Of a stretch of 64,000 nt of DNA, positions 27,509 to 39,408 are shown in pieces. The translations under genes and the position numbers were made by a program. The stretch is taken from positions 1 through 64,000 of the forward strand of contig NZ_JABASV010000006.1 of NCBI RefSeq assembly GCF_016107625.1, written 5' to 3'. Origin of the DNA: Vreelandella alkaliphila (lineage in GTDB: Bacteria; Pseudomonadota; Gammaproteobacteria; Pseudomonadales; Halomonadaceae). The stretch's first letter is position 1; each line of letters begins with the position of its first letter. The notes under the pieces are model-generated. The model saw only the letters and a list, made by a program, of their open reading frames with translations. It was not told the DNA's origin and searched no databases.

Positions 27509-30052
27509 TTACAGGCTGCGCTCGACCTTCACTTGGTCAAAGACTTCGATCTTATCGTTGACCTGAACATCGTTGTAGTTCTTCACGCCGATGCCGCATT
27601 CCATGCCGTTACGCACTTCTTGAACGTCATCTTTGAAGCGGCGCAGCGACTCGAGCTCGCCTTCGTAAATCACAACGTTGTCACGCAGTACACGGATACG
27701 TTTGCTGCGCGATACGGTGCCTTCGACAACCATACAGCCAGCCACTGCACCAATTTTCGGTGCGCGGAACACATCGCGTACTTCGGCCACGCCCACGATC
27801 TCTTCTTTCCACTCGGGAGCAAGCATACCGCTCATCGCCTGCTTAACCTCATCGATCAGCTGGTAAATAACGCTGTAGTAGCGCAGATCCAGACCTTCAC
27901 GTTCGATGATTTCACGAGCAGCCGCATCAGCACGGACGTTGAAGCCAACGACGATGGCCTCAGAAGCAAGCGCCAAGTTGGCATCAGTACCGGTGATACC
28001 GCCAACACCCGAAGAGACCACGGCGACTTCAACTTCACCGGTGGAGAGTTCTTCCAAGGCGCCTTTGATAGCTTCCAGCGAACCTTGAACGTCAGCTTTC
28101 AGAACGATGTTGACCTTGGCCACTTCGTCTTGACCCATCTGGCTGAACATGTTCTCCAGCTTGGCCTTCTGCTGACGTGCCAGGCGCACTTCGCGGTATT
28201 TGCCTTGACGGAAGTTAGCCACTTCACGGGCTTTCTTCTCATCGGCAACGACCATGAAGTCATCACCTGCGTCCGGCGTGCCATCCAAACCTTGGATTTC
28301 GACCGGCATAGCAGGACCAGCGGTATCCACTTGCTTGCCCAGCTCATTGGTAAGCGCACGAACGCGGCCGTAATGCAGACCAGCAAGAACGATATCGCCT
28401 TTCTTCAGCGTGCCGTTTTGTACCAGAACAGTGGCTACCGGACCGCGACCTTTATCAAGGCGCGATTCAACAACAACGCCTTTACCAGGTGCGGAAGGTA
28501 CAGCCGTCAATTCAAGTACTTCTGACACAAGCTGAATAGCTTCCAACAGCTCTTCGATGCCATCGCCAGTCTTCGCAGAAACGTGCACAAACTGGGTGTC
28601 ACCACCCCATTCCTCTGAAATCACGCCATGCTGCGAGAGCTCATTACGAATGCGGTCCAGATCGATGCCCTGCTTGTCGATCTTGTTCACCGCCACCACC
28701 ATGGGTACTTCAGCAGCTTTGGAGTGTTCGATCGCTTCAATCGTCTGGGGCATTACGCCGTCGTCAGCAGCAACAACCAGGATAACGACGTCAGTCGCTT
28801 TAGCACCACGGGCACGCATTGCGGTAAACGCCGCGTGGCCAGGGGTATCCAGGAAGGTAACGCCGCCGTGGTTGTCTTCCACGTGGTAAGCACCGATGTG
28901 CTGGGTAATACCGCCCGCTTCGCCAGTGGCGACTTTCGCGCGACGGATATAATCCAACAGCGATGTTTTACCGTGGTCAACGTGGCCCATAACAGTGACC
29001 ACCGGTGAACGAGTAATCTCTTCGCCTTCGTAGGAGATGCCTTCCAGCATTTCCGTTTCCAGCGCATCGTCCTTCACTAGCTTGACCTTGTGGCCCATCT
29101 CTTCCACAACGATAGCCGCAGTATCCTGGTCAATCGTTTGGTTGATGGTCACGGCCGCGCCCATGTTGAACATGGCCTTGATCACTTCATTGGCCTTGAT
29201 CGACATTTTGTCGGCCAGCTCAGCAACGCTGATGGACTCAGGAATCGAGACTTCACGGACGATCGGCTGAGTCGGCTTTTGGAAAGCATGCTTGCCGTTG
29301 CCACTCTGGCTGGCACCACCACGACGACCGCCGCGACGCTCGGCACGTTTGACTTTCTTACCGCCACCACCGCGCTTACGTTCTTCGCGGTCGCCACGGT
29401 CCTCATCGTCACTACGGCCTTTTTTCTTAGCCGCTGCCTTTTTAGGCGGCGCTGTACGACGATCCGTGCGGCCTTCTTTCGGCGGCGCAGGCGGCAAATC
29501 ATCAGGTGCCGGGGTATCGTCGATTTGCAGCTCAGGCACAGCGATATCGGGCACTTCAGCCGCTTTTGCCTTGGCTTTCTCTTCCTCGGCTTTACGTGCA
29601 GCATCTTCCGCTGCTTTCGCTTTAGCCGCTGCCGCCTTCTCTTCAGCTTCGCGGATATCGCGAGCTTTACGCTCGGCTTCCGCTTCTGCCATATCGCCTA
29701 CCAGCTGACGCGGACCAGAATGCTTAGGCTCAGGCGCTTTCGGCTTATCGTCTTCGGCGCTCTTAACGTACGTTTTCTTCTTACGCACCTGCACTTCGAT
29801 CGTTTTGCCACGTTCGCCCGTTTTAATACGGCTACGGGTTTTACGCGTCAACGTAATGCGGTTTTTGCTAGCATCGCTGTCACCGCCGCCATGGCTTTTT
29901 TTCAAAAAGCTTAGCAGCGTTTGCTTATCGTCTTCAGACACGGCGTCACTTTCTGACGCATGTTTTAAACCAGCTTCTTTCATCTGTTCCAATAGGCGGG
30001 GCACATCACGGCCCACCTTTACTGCAAAATCTTTAACTGTCATATCCGACAT
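27509..30052 (-). CDS. infB: Translation initiation factor IF-2
   Basis: GTPase that brings initiator tRNA to the 30S subunit. N-terminal IF2_N modules ([21 protein letters not shown]), a long charged Ala/Lys/Glu-rich linker (about residues 90-270), the G domain with [12 protein letters not shown] (G1), DTPGHAAF (G3) and NKIDK (G4), then domains II-IV including a second EF-Tu-like barrel. 847 aa, within the family range. GAGGAGGG precedes the ATG. Belongs to the rimP-nusA-infB-rbfA-truB unit. Confidence 0.97.
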   Translation of the reverse strand: MSDMTVKDFAVKVGRDVPRLLEQMKEAGLKHASESDAVSEDDKQTLLSFLKKSHGGGDSDASKNRITLTRKTRSRIKTGERGKTIEVQVRKKKTYVKSAEDDKPKAPEPKHSGPRQLVGDMAEAEAERKARDIREAEEKAAAAKAKAAEDAARKAEEEKAKAKAAEVPDIAVPELQIDDTPAPDDLPPAPPKEGRTDRRTAPPKKAAAKKKGRSDDEDRGDREERKRGGGGKKVKRAERRGGRRGGASQSGNGKHAFQKPTQPIVREVSIPESISVAELADKMSIKANEVIKAMFNMGAAVTINQTIDQDTAAIVVEEMGHKVKLVKDDALETEMLEGISYEGEEITRSPVVTVMGHVDHGKTSLLDYIRRAKVATGEAGGITQHIGAYHVEDNHGGVTFLDTPGHAAFTAMRARGAKATDVVILVVAADDGVMPQTIEAIEHSKAAEVPMVVAVNKIDKQGIDLDRIRNELSQHGVISEEWGGDTQFVHVSAKTGDGIEELLEAIQLVSEVLELTAVPSAPGKGVVVESRLDKGRGPVATVLVQNGTLKKGDIVLAGLHYGRVRALTNELGKQVDTAGPAMPVEIQGLDGTPDAGDDFMVVADEKKAREVANFRQGKYREVRLARQQKAKLENMFSQMGQDEVAKVNIVLKADVQGSLEAIKGALEELSTGEVEVAVVSSGVGGITGTDANLALASEAIVVGFNVRADAAAREIIEREGLDLRYYSVIYQLIDEVKQAMSGMLAPEWKEEIVGVAEVRDVFRAPKIGAVAGCMVVEGTVSRSKRIRVLRDNVVIYEGELESLRRFKDDVQEVRNGMECGIGVKNYNDVQVNDKIEVFDQVKVERSL

Positions 30053-30078
30053 AGTGACCCTCCTCAGCCCGTGACCTT

Positions 30079-31593
30079 TTACTGTGTGTTCGAATCCGAT
30101 ACGCCATCGTCTTCAAACCAGGGCGCACGGGCAGTCATGATCAGTGCCGCTGCGCGCGCTTCGTCCAACTCCTCGATATCGACCAGATCGTCGACAGACT
30201 GCTCGGCGAGATCTTCCATGGTGACGATGCCTCGGCTAGCCAGAATGAAGGCCAGGTGGCGCTCCATGCCGTCCATGTCCAGCAGATCGTCTGCTGGTTG
30301 GGCACCGTCTAGCGCTTCCTCCGAGGCAATGGCCATCGTCAGCAGCTCGTCTTTCGCTCGTGCGCGCAGCTCTTCCACCAAATCTTCATCGAACTCTTCG
30401 ATTTCGAGCATCTCTTCAAGCGGCACGTAGGCAACTTCTTCCAGGGTGGTAAACCCTTCTTCTACTAATAGGCGGGCAACGTCTTCGTCCACTTCCAGAT
30501 GCTGAACAAAGGAGTCCACCAGGCTATCAATTTCCTGCTCACGTTTTGACTCAGCTTCATCTTCGGTCATCACGTTAATACGCCAGCCGGTTAGCTCAGA
30601 AGCTAAGCGCACGTTCTGGCCGCTACGACCAATGGCTTGCGCCAGATTGTCTTGAGCAACGGCAACGTCCATGGCGTGAGCATCTTCGTCAACCAGGATA
30701 GACGCCACATCGGCAGGTGCCATGGCATTTATCACCAACTGCGCTGGGTTATCGTCCCACAGCACAATATCGACACGCTCATTTTGCAGCTCTGACGACA
30801 CTGCCTGTACGCGGGAACCGCGCATACCAACACACGCCCCAACAGGATCGATGCGGCGGTCGTTAGTTTTAACGGCGATTTTGGCCCGCGAGCCAGGGTC
30901 GCGCGCTGCACCCTTGATTTCAATCAGCTGTTCAGCAATTTCCGGCACTTCAATTTTAAACAGCTCAATGATGAACTCAGGACAGGTACGTGACAGCTGT
31001 AGCTGCGCACCACGCGCCTCTGGATCAACTTTTACTAGCAAGGCGCGTACCCGCTCATTCATGCGGTAGCGCTCACCGTGGATCATTTCGTTACGCGGCA
31101 AGAACGCTTCAGCGTTTTCACCCAGGTCGATAATCAACCCGTCACGGGTGGTTTTCTTGACGATACCTGCCACCAACTCGCCTTCGCGGTCAGCGTACTG
31201 ACGAACCACTTCAGCGCGTTCGGCTTCACGTACCTTTTGCACGATAACCTGCTTTGCAGTTTGTGCAGCGATACGGCCAAACACGGCATTTTCAATCTTT
31301 TTCTCAACCACATCGCCTAGTTTCAGCGGCGGATCACGCTGCTCGGCGATGGTTTCTTTAATTTCATAATCAGGTGTTTCAAATTCGTCATCTTCGACAA
31401 CGGTCCAGTAGCGGAACGTATCGTAGTCGCCCGTGCGGCGGTCGATATGAACGCGCACATTGGCTTCTTCTTGATCAAAACGCTTGCGTGACGCGCTAGC
31501 TAGCGCGGCCTCAACCGCCTCAAAAATAACATCGCGGGGGACGCCTTTTTCGTTAGAGATCGCGTCCACGACCATTAAAATTTCTTTACTCAT
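30079..31593 (-). CDS. nusA: Transcription termination/antitermination protein NusA
   Basis: RNA polymerase-bound factor acting in pausing, termination and rRNA antitermination. N-terminal domain ([24 protein letters not shown]), S1 domain, two KH domains ([35 protein letters not shown]), and two acidic helical repeats at the C-terminus (near 355-420 and 430-495) typical of gammaproteobacteria. 504 aa. Between rimP and infB. It would also act at the boxA in the rRNA leader at the left edge. Confidence 0.96.
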   Translation of the reverse strand: MSKEILMVVDAISNEKGVPRDVIFEAVEAALASASRKRFDQEEANVRVHIDRRTGDYDTFRYWTVVEDDEFETPDYEIKETIAEQRDPPLKLGDVVEKKIENAVFGRIAAQTAKQVIVQKVREAERAEVVRQYADREGELVAGIVKKTTRDGLIIDLGENAEAFLPRNEMIHGERYRMNERVRALLVKVDPEARGAQLQLSRTCPEFIIELFKIEVPEIAEQLIEIKGAARDPGSRAKIAVKTNDRRIDPVGACVGMRGSRVQAVSSELQNERVDIVLWDDNPAQLVINAMAPADVASILVDEDAHAMDVAVAQDNLAQAIGRSGQNVRLASELTGWRINVMTEDEAESKREQEIDSLVDSFVQHLEVDEDVARLLVEEGFTTLEEVAYVPLEEMLEIEEFDEDLVEELRARAKDELLTMAIASEEALDGAQPADDLLDMDGMERHLAFILASRGIVTMEDLAEQSVDDLVDIEELDEARAAALIMTARAPWFEDDGVSDSNTQ

Positions 31594-31663
31594 GCGTTTG
31601 CCTCGCCAGAAAACCTGTCCTTTTGTGCATCATCCCGGCAGCCTGCCGGAAGCCGCCACCCGT

Positions 31664-32125
31664 TTATTCGTCGAATTGCGGGACGACGTGCGCAGAATCG
31701 ATGCTTTCGATTGGAAAACAGTACTCTTCGCCATCCAGCTGTAGCAGTACTTCATCGCCTTCGACACCAGCGAGAAGGCCTTGGTATTTACGCCGTCCAT
31801 CAAAAGCCACGCGCAATTTGAGCGCAACGTGGTGGCCTTGATAACGAATAAATTGATCCAGGGTATATAAGGGACGTGCCATACCAGGCGACGAGACTTC
31901 CAAGCGGTATTCGCCAGGAATGGGATCTTCCACATCCATAACGGCACTGACTTGGCGACTAATATCAGCGCAGTCTTCCACGCTGACGCCACTTTCGCGT
32001 TCGATATAAATTACCAGCCGCGAATGCTTGCCCTGGGAAAGATGGTCGATACCCCATAGCTCAAAACCCATGGCGGCTACGACAGGTTCGATCAGCGCGT
32101 GAAGCGCAGCGTGTTTTGTGGCCAC
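31664..32125 (-). CDS. rimP: Ribosome maturation factor RimP
   Basis: Needed for 30S subunit maturation. ALIEPVVAAMGFELWGIDH, SVEDCADISRQVSAVMDVEDPIPGEYRLEVSSPG and the C-terminal Sm-like part (GLLAGVEGDEVLLQLDGEEY) define the family. The GTG at 32125 is selected: AGGAG stands 8 nt before it and it gives 153 aa, the normal size. The frame stays open for 51 codons upstream but that part is unrelated leader. First gene of the nusA-infB unit. Confidence 0.92.
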   Translation of the reverse strand: MATKHAALHALIEPVVAAMGFELWGIDHLSQGKHSRLVIYIERESGVSVEDCADISRQVSAVMDVEDPIPGEYRLEVSSPGMARPLYTLDQFIRYQGHHVALKLRVAFDGRRKYQGLLAGVEGDEVLLQLDGEEYCFPIESIDSAHVVPQFDE

Positions 32126-32271
32126 AGACAAAGCTCCTATAGCCGTTGCATCAGGCACCTGGCCAGGAGTTGAATGAGAAGCTAGGTGGCTGATTGGCGT
32201 TACCCGGAAATGTGTCTCTGGCAATTCGGAAGACTTCCGCTCTGGAGACACTCTTGGCTCTCGAAAAGCTA

Positions 32272-32304
32272 CTAACAAAAAGCCCCTTCACAGGAAGGGG
32301 CTTT
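32272..32304 (-). terminator. Terminator between the initiator tRNA gene and rimP
   Basis: AAAAGCCCCTT and AAGGGGCTTTT form an 11-bp stem with a 6-nt loop and, on the minus strand, a T run. It would end or attenuate tRNA transcripts before the rimP-nusA-infB unit. From here to 32126 there is no gene; a perfect 6-1-6 palindrome CGGAAG-A-CTTCCG sits at 32227-32239. Confidence 0.85.
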
Positions 32305-32420
32305 TCGAAAGAAACCTGTAATACCACCTAACAACATGATTTGGCTTTCGCCCTTGCCCAACCAACATCAAGATTAACTAACATCAAGACTTTTTAGGCG
32401 ATTAACATGTTACTAGTAAA

Positions 32421-32497
<77 letters not shown>

Positions 32498-32661
32498 TCA
32501 ATCTAGGTCGACGATAATAGACACTTGAACCACTTTCGTCAACCTTTCTTTTCAAGTGCATTTTTCGTCTTAGGTGCCAATCCCTACTTTTTGACAATAG
32601 CCCTTTAATGAAGCTTATTTGACAAAACAACTCTGGGAAGCTGGTAAACCAGCAAAACAGA

Positions 32662-32748
32662 TGGTGCCGAAGGCGGGACTTGAACCCGCACGACCATACG
32701 GTCACTACCCCCTCAAGATAGCGTGTCTACCAATTCCACCACTTCGGC
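32662..32748 (-). tRNA. tRNA-Leu (anticodon GAG)
   Basis: 87-nt type II tRNA on the minus strand with a long variable arm, GCCGAAG acceptor strand, anticodon loop CTTGAGG giving GAG, GGTTCAAGTCC T arm and encoded CCA. Lies just downstream of secG, as leuU does in E. coli. Confidence 0.95.
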
Positions 32749-32782
32749 AACAGGGGAGGCTAAAAAAAGCAGTATCAATATG

Positions 32783-33142
32783 TTACTCGCTGCTTTCCTC
32801 TAGCACTGGCGCGGTATTATCCATACTTGCAGGGCCATCGTCAAGCGTTGGAATATTGCGCTGCTGTTCAATCAGGCGAGAGTCGGGAATACCCGCTTCG
32901 GGCGCTTGTCCTGCCTGGGTCGCAAAATAAGCCAATGCCATTGAGGTAACAAAAAAGCCGGCGGCTAAAAGCCCCGTTGCGCGAGACAAAAAGTTACCAC
33001 TACCCCGCGAACCAAACACAGTTTGCGATGCCCCTCCACCAAAGGCGGCACCCGCTTCGGCACCTTTACCCTGCTGAAGCAGGATTAGCACAACCAAGGC
33101 GATCGCAATCACCACGTGAACCATAAGAATTGCAACTTGCAT
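32783..33142 (-). CDS. secG: Preprotein translocase subunit SecG
   Basis: Small inner-membrane subunit of the SecYEG channel. Two hydrophobic segments (about residues 3-22 and 52-72) flank the family loop LLQQGKGAEAGAAFGGGASQTVFGSRGSGNFLSR. 119 aa from the ATG at 33142, preceded by AGGAT at 7-8 nt; longer upstream starts overlap tpiA. C-terminal tail is acidic and variable. Confidence 0.93.
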   Translation of the reverse strand: MQVAILMVHVVIAIALVVLILLQQGKGAEAGAAFGGGASQTVFGSRGSGNFLSRATGLLAAGFFVTSMALAYFATQAGQAPEAGIPDSRLIEQQRNIPTLDDGPASMDNTAPVLEESSE

Positions 33143-33146
33143 GGGA

Positions 33147-33896
33147 TTATCCTGCTGACTGACAAATGGCGTAGAAATCGTCGGTTTTAAGTGAAGCACC
33201 GCCCACTAAACCGCCGTCGATATCCGGCTGAGCAAGCAACTCAGCCGCATTATTTGCATTCATGCTGCCGCCGTAAAGCAACTTAAGCTGCTCGGCTAGC
33301 ATTTTATCAAACCCGGCCTGATAGGTACGAATACCGGCCATTACTTCCTGAGCCTGCTCTGGGGTTGCGGTACGGCCTGTCCCAATTGCCCATACAGGCT
33401 CATAGGCAATAACAACCTTAAGCCGCTGTGCCGGCTCTAAACGCGCCATTGCATAGCCAACTTGCCGCAATACAACATCCATCGTGCTACCGGCATCGCG
33501 CTCTTCTAGGGTTTCACCCACACAAAGAATCGGCGTGATGCCGACATCAAGCGCAGCGACCAAGCGGTCAAACACCTGCTCATCACCTTCTTTGTATAGC
33601 TGGCGACGCTCAGAGTGACCAACCAGCACATAGGCCACATCAAACTCTTTAAGCATACGCCCGCTGATCTCACCCGTATGCGCACCTGAGTGCTGAGGAT
33701 TGAGCGTCTGCGCCCCTAACTGTAACGGCGTATTTTGGAAAGCACTTCGTGCAGCTTCCAAATAAGGAAACGGCGGAATAACTACAACGTCGATATCATT
33801 AGGCAGCTTGGACGCGGTGAAGGCGTCTCCGAACGCTTGAATCAACGCCGTGGAGCCGTTCATTTTCCAGTTACCGGCAATTAATGGCGTACGCAT
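33147..33896 (-). CDS. tpiA: Triosephosphate isomerase
   Basis: Interconverts glyceraldehyde-3-phosphate and dihydroxyacetone phosphate. Catalytic residues: Lys in AGNWKMNG, His in VLVGHSERRQLYKE and Glu in IAYEPVWAIGTG; the phosphate-binding LLYGGSMNANN and GGLVGGASL loops are intact. 249 aa. GAGGAT precedes the ATG. Four nt separate its stop from secG. Confidence 0.96.
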   Translation of the reverse strand: MRTPLIAGNWKMNGSTALIQAFGDAFTASKLPNDIDVVVIPPFPYLEAARSAFQNTPLQLGAQTLNPQHSGAHTGEISGRMLKEFDVAYVLVGHSERRQLYKEGDEQVFDRLVAALDVGITPILCVGETLEERDAGSTMDVVLRQVGYAMARLEPAQRLKVVIAYEPVWAIGTGRTATPEQAQEVMAGIRTYQAGFDKMLAEQLKLLYGGSMNANNAAELLAQPDIDGGLVGGASLKTDDFYAICQSAG

Positions 33897-34021
33897 CGAT
33901 TATCCTCACTCAAGGTGGAGCGAAATGGTATAGGAGCGGCCTTGTCAAGACAACCGCTGTTATACAGGTTAGTTAGTTGGGGCGTGGCAAGCATACTCGC
34001 CTATCAAACACATTTACCAAG

Positions 34022-35371
34022 CTAGCTGAGCAACGCCTGGACCTGATCGGCAAGTTTATGCGCTAGACGGTCAACATCCAGGTGAGCCCGCCCTTCCACC
34101 ATCACTCGGATTAGCGGCTCAGTGCCCGACGGCCGTAGCAACACTCTACCCTGGTCACCCAGCTCAGCTTCAAGGGCAGCCACCGCTTCGAGTAGCGGCT
34201 TTGCCGTCATGACATCTTTTGCGTTGGTGCCCCCAGGCAGCCTGACATTAACCAGCGACTGGGGCACCTTTTCCAAGCCCGTCAAGAGAGACAGTAGCGG
34301 CTTTTGCTCTCGCACCATCAACGCCAACACTTGCAACGCTGAAACAATCCCATCGCCCGTCGTTTGAGCATGACCACATACAATATGACCTGATGACTCG
34401 CCTCCCAGCTCCCAACCGTTGGCAGCCATCATCTCCATGACAAAGCGATCACCCACTTTCGCGCGCTGAAAGGGAATTCCCAGCCGCTCCAGCGCCATGG
34501 CAAGCCCGAAGTTACTCATCAGAGTGCCCACCACGCCGCCTTCAAGCAACCCTCGCTCGTGACGATCTCGGGCAATCAGGTAAAGAATATCGTCACCATC
34601 CACCTCACGGCCATCAGCATCTACCAACAGCACTCGATCCCCATCACCATCAAAGGCAATGCCTAAATCAGCGCCTTGCTGAATCACCGCTGCACGCAGC
34701 GCTGCGGGATGGGTAGACCCTACTTGATGGTTAATATTCAAACCATCAGGGGAAGAGCCAATCACGCTAACATCAGCGCCTAGCTCACGAAATACGTTTG
34801 GCGCAATATGGTAGGTAGCCCCATGAGCACAATCCAATACCACTTTTAGGCCATGCAGGCTAAGACGATCAGGTAACGTCGATTTGCAGAATTCGATATA
34901 GCGCCCGGCAGCATCGTCAATGCGCGTCGCTTTACCCAACTGAGCCGCACTCGCCGTTGTCAGAGGTGCATCAAGCATCGTCTCAATGCGATCTTCAATC
35001 TCGTCGGGTAGCTTTTTACCCTCGGCAGAGAAAAACTTAATGCCGTTATCATCAAAGGGGTTATGCGACGCGGAAATCACAATCCCAGCGTCGGCGCGAA
35101 AGGTACGCGTTAGATAGGCGATCCCCGGTGTAGGCATTGGCCCCAACAACGAAACATCGACGCCTGCGGCAGACAGCCCCGCTTCCAAGGCTGACTCAAA
35201 CATATAGCCAGAGATGCGCGTATCTTTACCAATTAACACACGTGTGCGGCCTTTTTCACGGCGCAGCACCTGACCCACCGCCCACCCCAGTTTGAGCATA
35301 AAATCGGCAGTAATAGGCGCTTGCCCAACCGTACCGCGAATCCCATCGGTACCAAAATAACGTCGCGTCAT
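34022..35371 (-). CDS. glmM: Phosphoglucosamine mutase
   Basis: Converts glucosamine-6-phosphate to glucosamine-1-phosphate for UDP-GlcNAc. The phospho-serine loop is in [17 protein letters not shown] (about residue 102), the metal site in [13 protein letters not shown], the sugar loop GGESSGHIV, and the phosphate loop [12 protein letters not shown]. 449 aa. Its ATG overlaps the folP stop by 4 nt. Confidence 0.96.
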   Translation of the reverse strand: MTRRYFGTDGIRGTVGQAPITADFMLKLGWAVGQVLRREKGRTRVLIGKDTRISGYMFESALEAGLSAAGVDVSLLGPMPTPGIAYLTRTFRADAGIVISASHNPFDDNGIKFFSAEGKKLPDEIEDRIETMLDAPLTTASAAQLGKATRIDDAAGRYIEFCKSTLPDRLSLHGLKVVLDCAHGATYHIAPNVFRELGADVSVIGSSPDGLNINHQVGSTHPAALRAAVIQQGADLGIAFDGDGDRVLLVDADGREVDGDDILYLIARDRHERGLLEGGVVGTLMSNFGLAMALERLGIPFQRAKVGDRFVMEMMAANGWELGGESSGHIVCGHAQTTGDGIVSALQVLALMVREQKPLLSLLTGLEKVPQSLVNVRLPGGTNAKDVMTAKPLLEAVAALEAELGDQGRVLLRPSGTEPLIRVMVEGRAHLDVDRLAHKLADQVQALLS

Positions 35372-36285
35372 GGCATCATCTCCTTATTTAGCTGCGTCTC
35401 GCAGCCTTCCTGAAGCACCGCCCATGCCATATTTACGGCATCTACCGTGGGCCCTACATCATGCACGCGCAAAATATTGGCGCCCCGCTCAACCGCCATG
35501 GCTGCTAGCGCAAGACCTCCGGCCAAGCGCTCTTCCACCGGGCGACCCAACACTTTACCAATCATGCTTTTCCGCGACATCCCCACTAACAGCGGCAACT
35601 CCAGCGCCCGAAGCTCATCCATATACTTCAGCAAGCGCAGGTTATGTTCAATGGTTTTGCCAAAACCAAAACCAGGATCAATCAATAGACGGCTACGACG
35701 AATTCCAACGGCTTCACATGCCGCTACCCGCTCAGCAAGATAGTCGGCAACCACTCGCTCAACTGGCTGACCATAATAGGGCGACTGCTGCATATCCTGG
35801 GGCTCACCTTGGCGATGCATTAAACACACAGGCAGGCCGGTGCTTGCTGCAGCGCCGAGCGCACCCTCGCGCTCTAGCGCTCGCACATCGTTAATCATAC
35901 CAGCGCCAAGCGCGCTTACTTCTCGCATAACGACAGGGCTACTGGTATCCACTGACACCAGCGCATCTAGCTCGTGCACTAACGCTTCAACCACAGGTGC
36001 CACACGATCTAACTCTTCTTGCTCTGATACAGGACTAGCCCCTGGCCTTGTCGACTCCCCGCCCACGTCAATCATCGCAGCACCTTCCGCCAACATTTGT
36101 TCAGCGTGGTGCAGCGCGCTATCTAGACCAACGTGTTGCCCGCCATCAGAGAAGGAGTCCGGAGTAACATTCAGAATCCCCATTACCCGTGGAAACGAAA
36201 GATCTAATGAATGGCGCCCACAGCGCAGGTGATATGCGCTATCCGCTGCCCGTGAAGGCGATGAAGAGTCAACTATCGGTTTCAT
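35368..36285 (-). CDS. folP: Dihydropteroate synthase
   Basis: Joins p-aminobenzoate and the pterin pyrophosphate made by FolK; target of sulfonamides. [37 protein letters not shown] and [17 protein letters not shown] are the pterin- and pABA-binding motifs. Start at 36285 (MKPIVDSS) gives 305 aa, with about 30 residues of N-terminal extension before the barrel; a start at 36339 is not supported. Operon with glmM, downstream of ftsH beyond a terminator. Confidence 0.93.
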   Translation of the reverse strand: MKPIVDSSSPSRAADSAYHLRCGRHSLDLSFPRVMGILNVTPDSFSDGGQHVGLDSALHHAEQMLAEGAAMIDVGGESTRPGASPVSEQEELDRVAPVVEALVHELDALVSVDTSSPVVMREVSALGAGMINDVRALEREGALGAAASTGLPVCLMHRQGEPQDMQQSPYYGQPVERVVADYLAERVAACEAVGIRRSRLLIDPGFGFGKTIEHNLRLLKYMDELRALELPLLVGMSRKSMIGKVLGRPVEERLAGGLALAAMAVERGANILRVHDVGPTVDAVNMAWAVLQEGCETQLNKEMMP

Positions 36286-36335
36286 GCTGCGGCCTACTAA
36301 AAGAAAAAACGTGTTTGCAATTGCTTCACAGCATA

Positions 36336-36366
36336 ACAAAAAGGCGCCCCGTTATGGGGCGCCTTT
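36336..36366 (-). terminator. Intrinsic terminator after ftsH
   Basis: AAAGGCGCCCC and GGGGCGCCTTT make an 11-bp stem with a 5-nt loop; on the minus strand a TTTTTG tract follows. Confidence 0.92.
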
Positions 36367-36392
36367 GCTAACATCTCTAACACTCACACACG

Positions 36393-38402
36393 TTAAGGGC
36401 CTGCGGGACCGCCTAACGGGTCAGAAGGACGACGGCGTGGCTCGTCATCATCTTCTTCGCCATCGTCGCCAGACGCATCAGAAGGCGTATCGTCAGCCTT
36501 TTCCCCAGCCTTCTCTTCAGGCTTATCGTCGCTAACACGCGTGCCGCCGCCAGATGAATCACCGTCGTTCCAGCCTTCTGGCGGACGCGGATCGCGCCCC
36601 TCCATAATATCTTTCAGCTGATCAGCATCGATGGTTTCGTACTTCATCAGTGCTTCGGCCATCGCGTCTAGCTTGTCGCGATTATCTTCCAAAATCTGAC
36701 GAGCCTGCTCGTAACACTCGTCGATAATCTTGCGCACTTCTTTATCGAGACGAGACGTTGTTTCGCCAGATTTTAGCTTACCGCCACCCTGACCGGGGCC
36801 ACCAAGGAACTGGTGGGACTCATCCTCGTCGTACATGATCGGGCCCATCTCATTCGACAGCCCCCACTTAGCGACCATGTTATGAGCGAGCTCGGTAGCA
36901 CGCTTGATATCGTTTGAAGCGCCCGTTGTAACACCGTTAGCGCCCAACGTCATCTCTTCGGCAATACGTCCACCAAACAGCGAGCAAATCTGACTGAGAA
37001 TTTGTTGGCGAGACAGGCTGTAACGATCTTCTTCCGGCAAGAACATCGTAACACCTAGCGCACGGCCACGCGGGATGATCGTCACTTTGTAAACAGGATC
37101 ATGCTCGGGCGCAACCAAGCCAATAATGGCATGACCTGATTCGTGATACGCCGTGTTGAGCTTCTCTTTATCGGTCATAACCATCGATTTGCGCTCAGCG
37201 CCCATCATGATCTTGTCTTTAGCAAGCTCCAGCTCTTCCATGGCAACCAAGCGCTTGTTACGACGAGCGGCAAACAGCGCTGCCTCGTTGACCAAGTTCG
37301 CAAGGTCCGCACCAGAGAAGCCTGGCGTACCGCGCGCAATTAGCTGCGGCTTAACATCATCCGCCAGCGGCACTTTACGCAGGTGAACGCCCAGAATATG
37401 TTCACGACCACGAATATCCGGCAGCCCAACCGTTACTTGACGGTCGAAACGACCCGGACGTAGCAGCGCAGGATCAAGCACGTCAGGGCGGTTAGTGGCC
37501 GCAATGACGATGACACCTTCATTAGCTTCGAAGCCATCCATCTCTACCAGCAACTGGTTGAGTGTCTGCTCACGCTCATCATTGCCGCCACCCATGCCAG
37601 CACCACGTGAGCGGCCAACCGCATCGATTTCATCAATAAAGATGATGCAAGGCGCTTGTTTCTTGGCTTGCTCAAACATGTCACGAACGCGTGAAGCACC
37701 AACGCCCACAAACATTTCAACAAAGTCTGAACCAGAGATAGAGAAAAACGGTACTTTGGCTTCGCCCGCAATGGACTTGGCCAGCAGCGTTTTACCCGTT
37801 CCTGGCGGACCTACCATCAATACACCGCGCGGGATTGTGCCACCCAAACGCTGGAATTTAGTAGGATCACGCAAGAAGTCTACAAGCTCTTCAACTTCTT
37901 CTTTCGCCTCGTCGCAGCCTGCAACATCGGCAAAAGTTGTCTTGATCTGATCCTGGGAAAGCAGTTTGGCTTTCGACTTACCAAAACTCATTGGACCGCC
38001 TTTACCGCCACCGGCTCCACCCTGCATTTGGCGCATAAAGAACATAAAGATGGCCAGAATAAGCAGAATCGGGAAGCTCGCAATCAGCAAGCGCGTCCAG
38101 ATGCTTTGTTGTTCCGGCTCTTTACCGACAACGGTCACGTTGTTGCTTAGCAGATCATCCATCAGCTTAGGATCTTCCGCCGACGGGCGAATGGTCTGGA
38201 ACTGAGAACCATCCGTACGCTCACCAATGATGGTATAGCCATCAATCGTGACACTACGTACCTGCTGATTTTGCACCTGCTGCACAAACTGAGAGTAGTT
38301 GGTGGTTTGCGGTGCGCTTTCCGTACTGAAATTGTTGAACACTGTCAGTAGAACGGCCGCGATGACCAACCACAGAATCAGGTTCTTCGCCATATCGTTC
38401 AA
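36393..38402 (-). CDS. ftsH: ATP-dependent zinc metalloprotease FtsH
   Basis: Membrane-anchored AAA+ protease degrading misassembled membrane proteins, LpxC and sigma-32. Two membrane segments (about residues 7-23 and 105-122) flank a periplasmic domain; then Walker [17 protein letters not shown], Walker [11 protein letters not shown], the SRH, and the zinc site [10 protein letters not shown] Pro/Gly/Asp-rich tail of about 60 residues ends it. 669 aa. The TTG at 38402 has GAGGG 7 nt upstream; the ATG three codons on (MAKNLILWL) is the alternative and aligns with the E. coli start. Confidence 0.96.
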   Translation of the reverse strand: MNDMAKNLILWLVIAAVLLTVFNNFSTESAPQTTNYSQFVQQVQNQQVRSVTIDGYTIIGERTDGSQFQTIRPSAEDPKLMDDLLSNNVTVVGKEPEQQSIWTRLLIASFPILLILAIFMFFMRQMQGGAGGGKGGPMSFGKSKAKLLSQDQIKTTFADVAGCDEAKEEVEELVDFLRDPTKFQRLGGTIPRGVLMVGPPGTGKTLLAKSIAGEAKVPFFSISGSDFVEMFVGVGASRVRDMFEQAKKQAPCIIFIDEIDAVGRSRGAGMGGGNDEREQTLNQLLVEMDGFEANEGVIVIAATNRPDVLDPALLRPGRFDRQVTVGLPDIRGREHILGVHLRKVPLADDVKPQLIARGTPGFSGADLANLVNEAALFAARRNKRLVAMEELELAKDKIMMGAERKSMVMTDKEKLNTAYHESGHAIIGLVAPEHDPVYKVTIIPRGRALGVTMFLPEEDRYSLSRQQILSQICSLFGGRIAEEMTLGANGVTTGASNDIKRATELAHNMVAKWGLSNEMGPIMYDEDESHQFLGGPGQGGGKLKSGETTSRLDKEVRKIIDECYEQARQILEDNRDKLDAMAEALMKYETIDADQLKDIMEGRDPRPPEGWNDGDSSGGGTRVSDDKPEEKAGEKADDTPSDASGDDGEEDDDEPRRRPSDPLGGPAGP

Positions 38403-38646
38403 GGGGCTACCCTCATTACAAGAATCCGTCAGTTAACCGTTAATACTCAGACCTTACACTAGAGCTTAACGTTCAACCATTGCCAAAGCACATTTTGCTT
38501 TGGGCCATCTGTGTCACGCTCGTCCAATGTGCATAATGTGACACAATTTACGCCTGCCTGTCTGGCAATCGTGGTGATAAATCTTTGCTATTACCCGCCA
38601 GTATCTACACGCTCGCACTTACTGACGAGTACAGGGCCACGTCTCG

Positions 38647-39294
38647 TTAGCCTCGAAATCCTTCCGCTAAAAAATAGACTTCCCGCGAGCGCGCCCTCGA
38701 AGCATCCGGCTTGCGAGTCACAACACGATCAAAGCTACTTCGGAGCTCTTTCAAATAGGTATCAAATCCTTCGCCTTGAAATACCTTAGCCAGAAAACGC
38801 CCGCCAGGCGGTAGCGTTTCTCGCGCAAGTTCCAAAGCGAGTTCAACAAGGTACATTGCCTGTGGCTGATCAATAGCCGCCATACCACTCATATTGGGGG
38901 CCATATCAGACATCACAAGGTCTACCTGACGATTTCCTAGACGTTCAAGAATCGCGTTAAGCACGCTCTCTTCAGTAAAATCGCCCTGGATAAAGTCAAC
39001 GCCGGCTAGGGCATCCATCTCTAATATGTCTGACGCTATCACGACACCCTCAGGCCCCACCTTTTCTGCGGCAATTTGACTCCACCCCCCTGGGGCAGCG
39101 CCTAGATCAATTACCGTCATACCGGGGCGAAACAGTTTATCCTTTTCATCAAGCTCAAGCAGCTTATAGCTTGCACGGGAGCGATAGCCATCTTGCCAGC
39201 GTTGTTTCACATACTGATCATCGAAATGTTCTTTCTTCCAGTTGTTGCTGGTCTTGCTCACTGAATGTTTACGGCTTGGGGGCTTTTGCTGCAT
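38647..39294 (-). CDS. rlmE: 23S rRNA (uridine-2'-O)-methyltransferase
   Basis: Methylates U2552 of 23S rRNA in late 50S assembly. SAM motif [15 protein letters not shown], the K-D-K-E catalytic set including [13 protein letters not shown] and [12 protein letters not shown], and [17 protein letters not shown] at the start. About 215 aa from the ATG at 39294; starts at 39330 or 39261 (GTG) cannot be excluded because none has a clear ribosome site. Divergent from yhbY, upstream of ftsH, as in E. coli. Confidence 0.92.
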   Translation of the reverse strand: MQQKPPSRKHSVSKTSNNWKKEHFDDQYVKQRWQDGYRSRASYKLLELDEKDKLFRPGMTVIDLGAAPGGWSQIAAEKVGPEGVVIASDILEMDALAGVDFIQGDFTEESVLNAILERLGNRQVDLVMSDMAPNMSGMAAIDQPQAMYLVELALELARETLPPGGRFLAKVFQGEGFDTYLKELRSSFDRVVTRKPDASRARSREVYFLAEGFRG

Positions 39295-39408
39295 GTGGGA
39301 ATCTAACACTGGAATAAGAGATGGGCGCATTCACGCGATTGCTTTCACTTAACGGCATTTCACCGTAAGATGGAGCGTTAAGCGCTAACCGGGATACCGC
39401 AAGATACC

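Noticed and set aside
27494..28525. 343-codon open frame antisense to infB
   Set aside because: It is the shadow of a strongly coding GC-biased gene; the minus-strand frame is clearly IF-2, and the antisense protein has low-complexity, His/Asn-rich composition with no motif.
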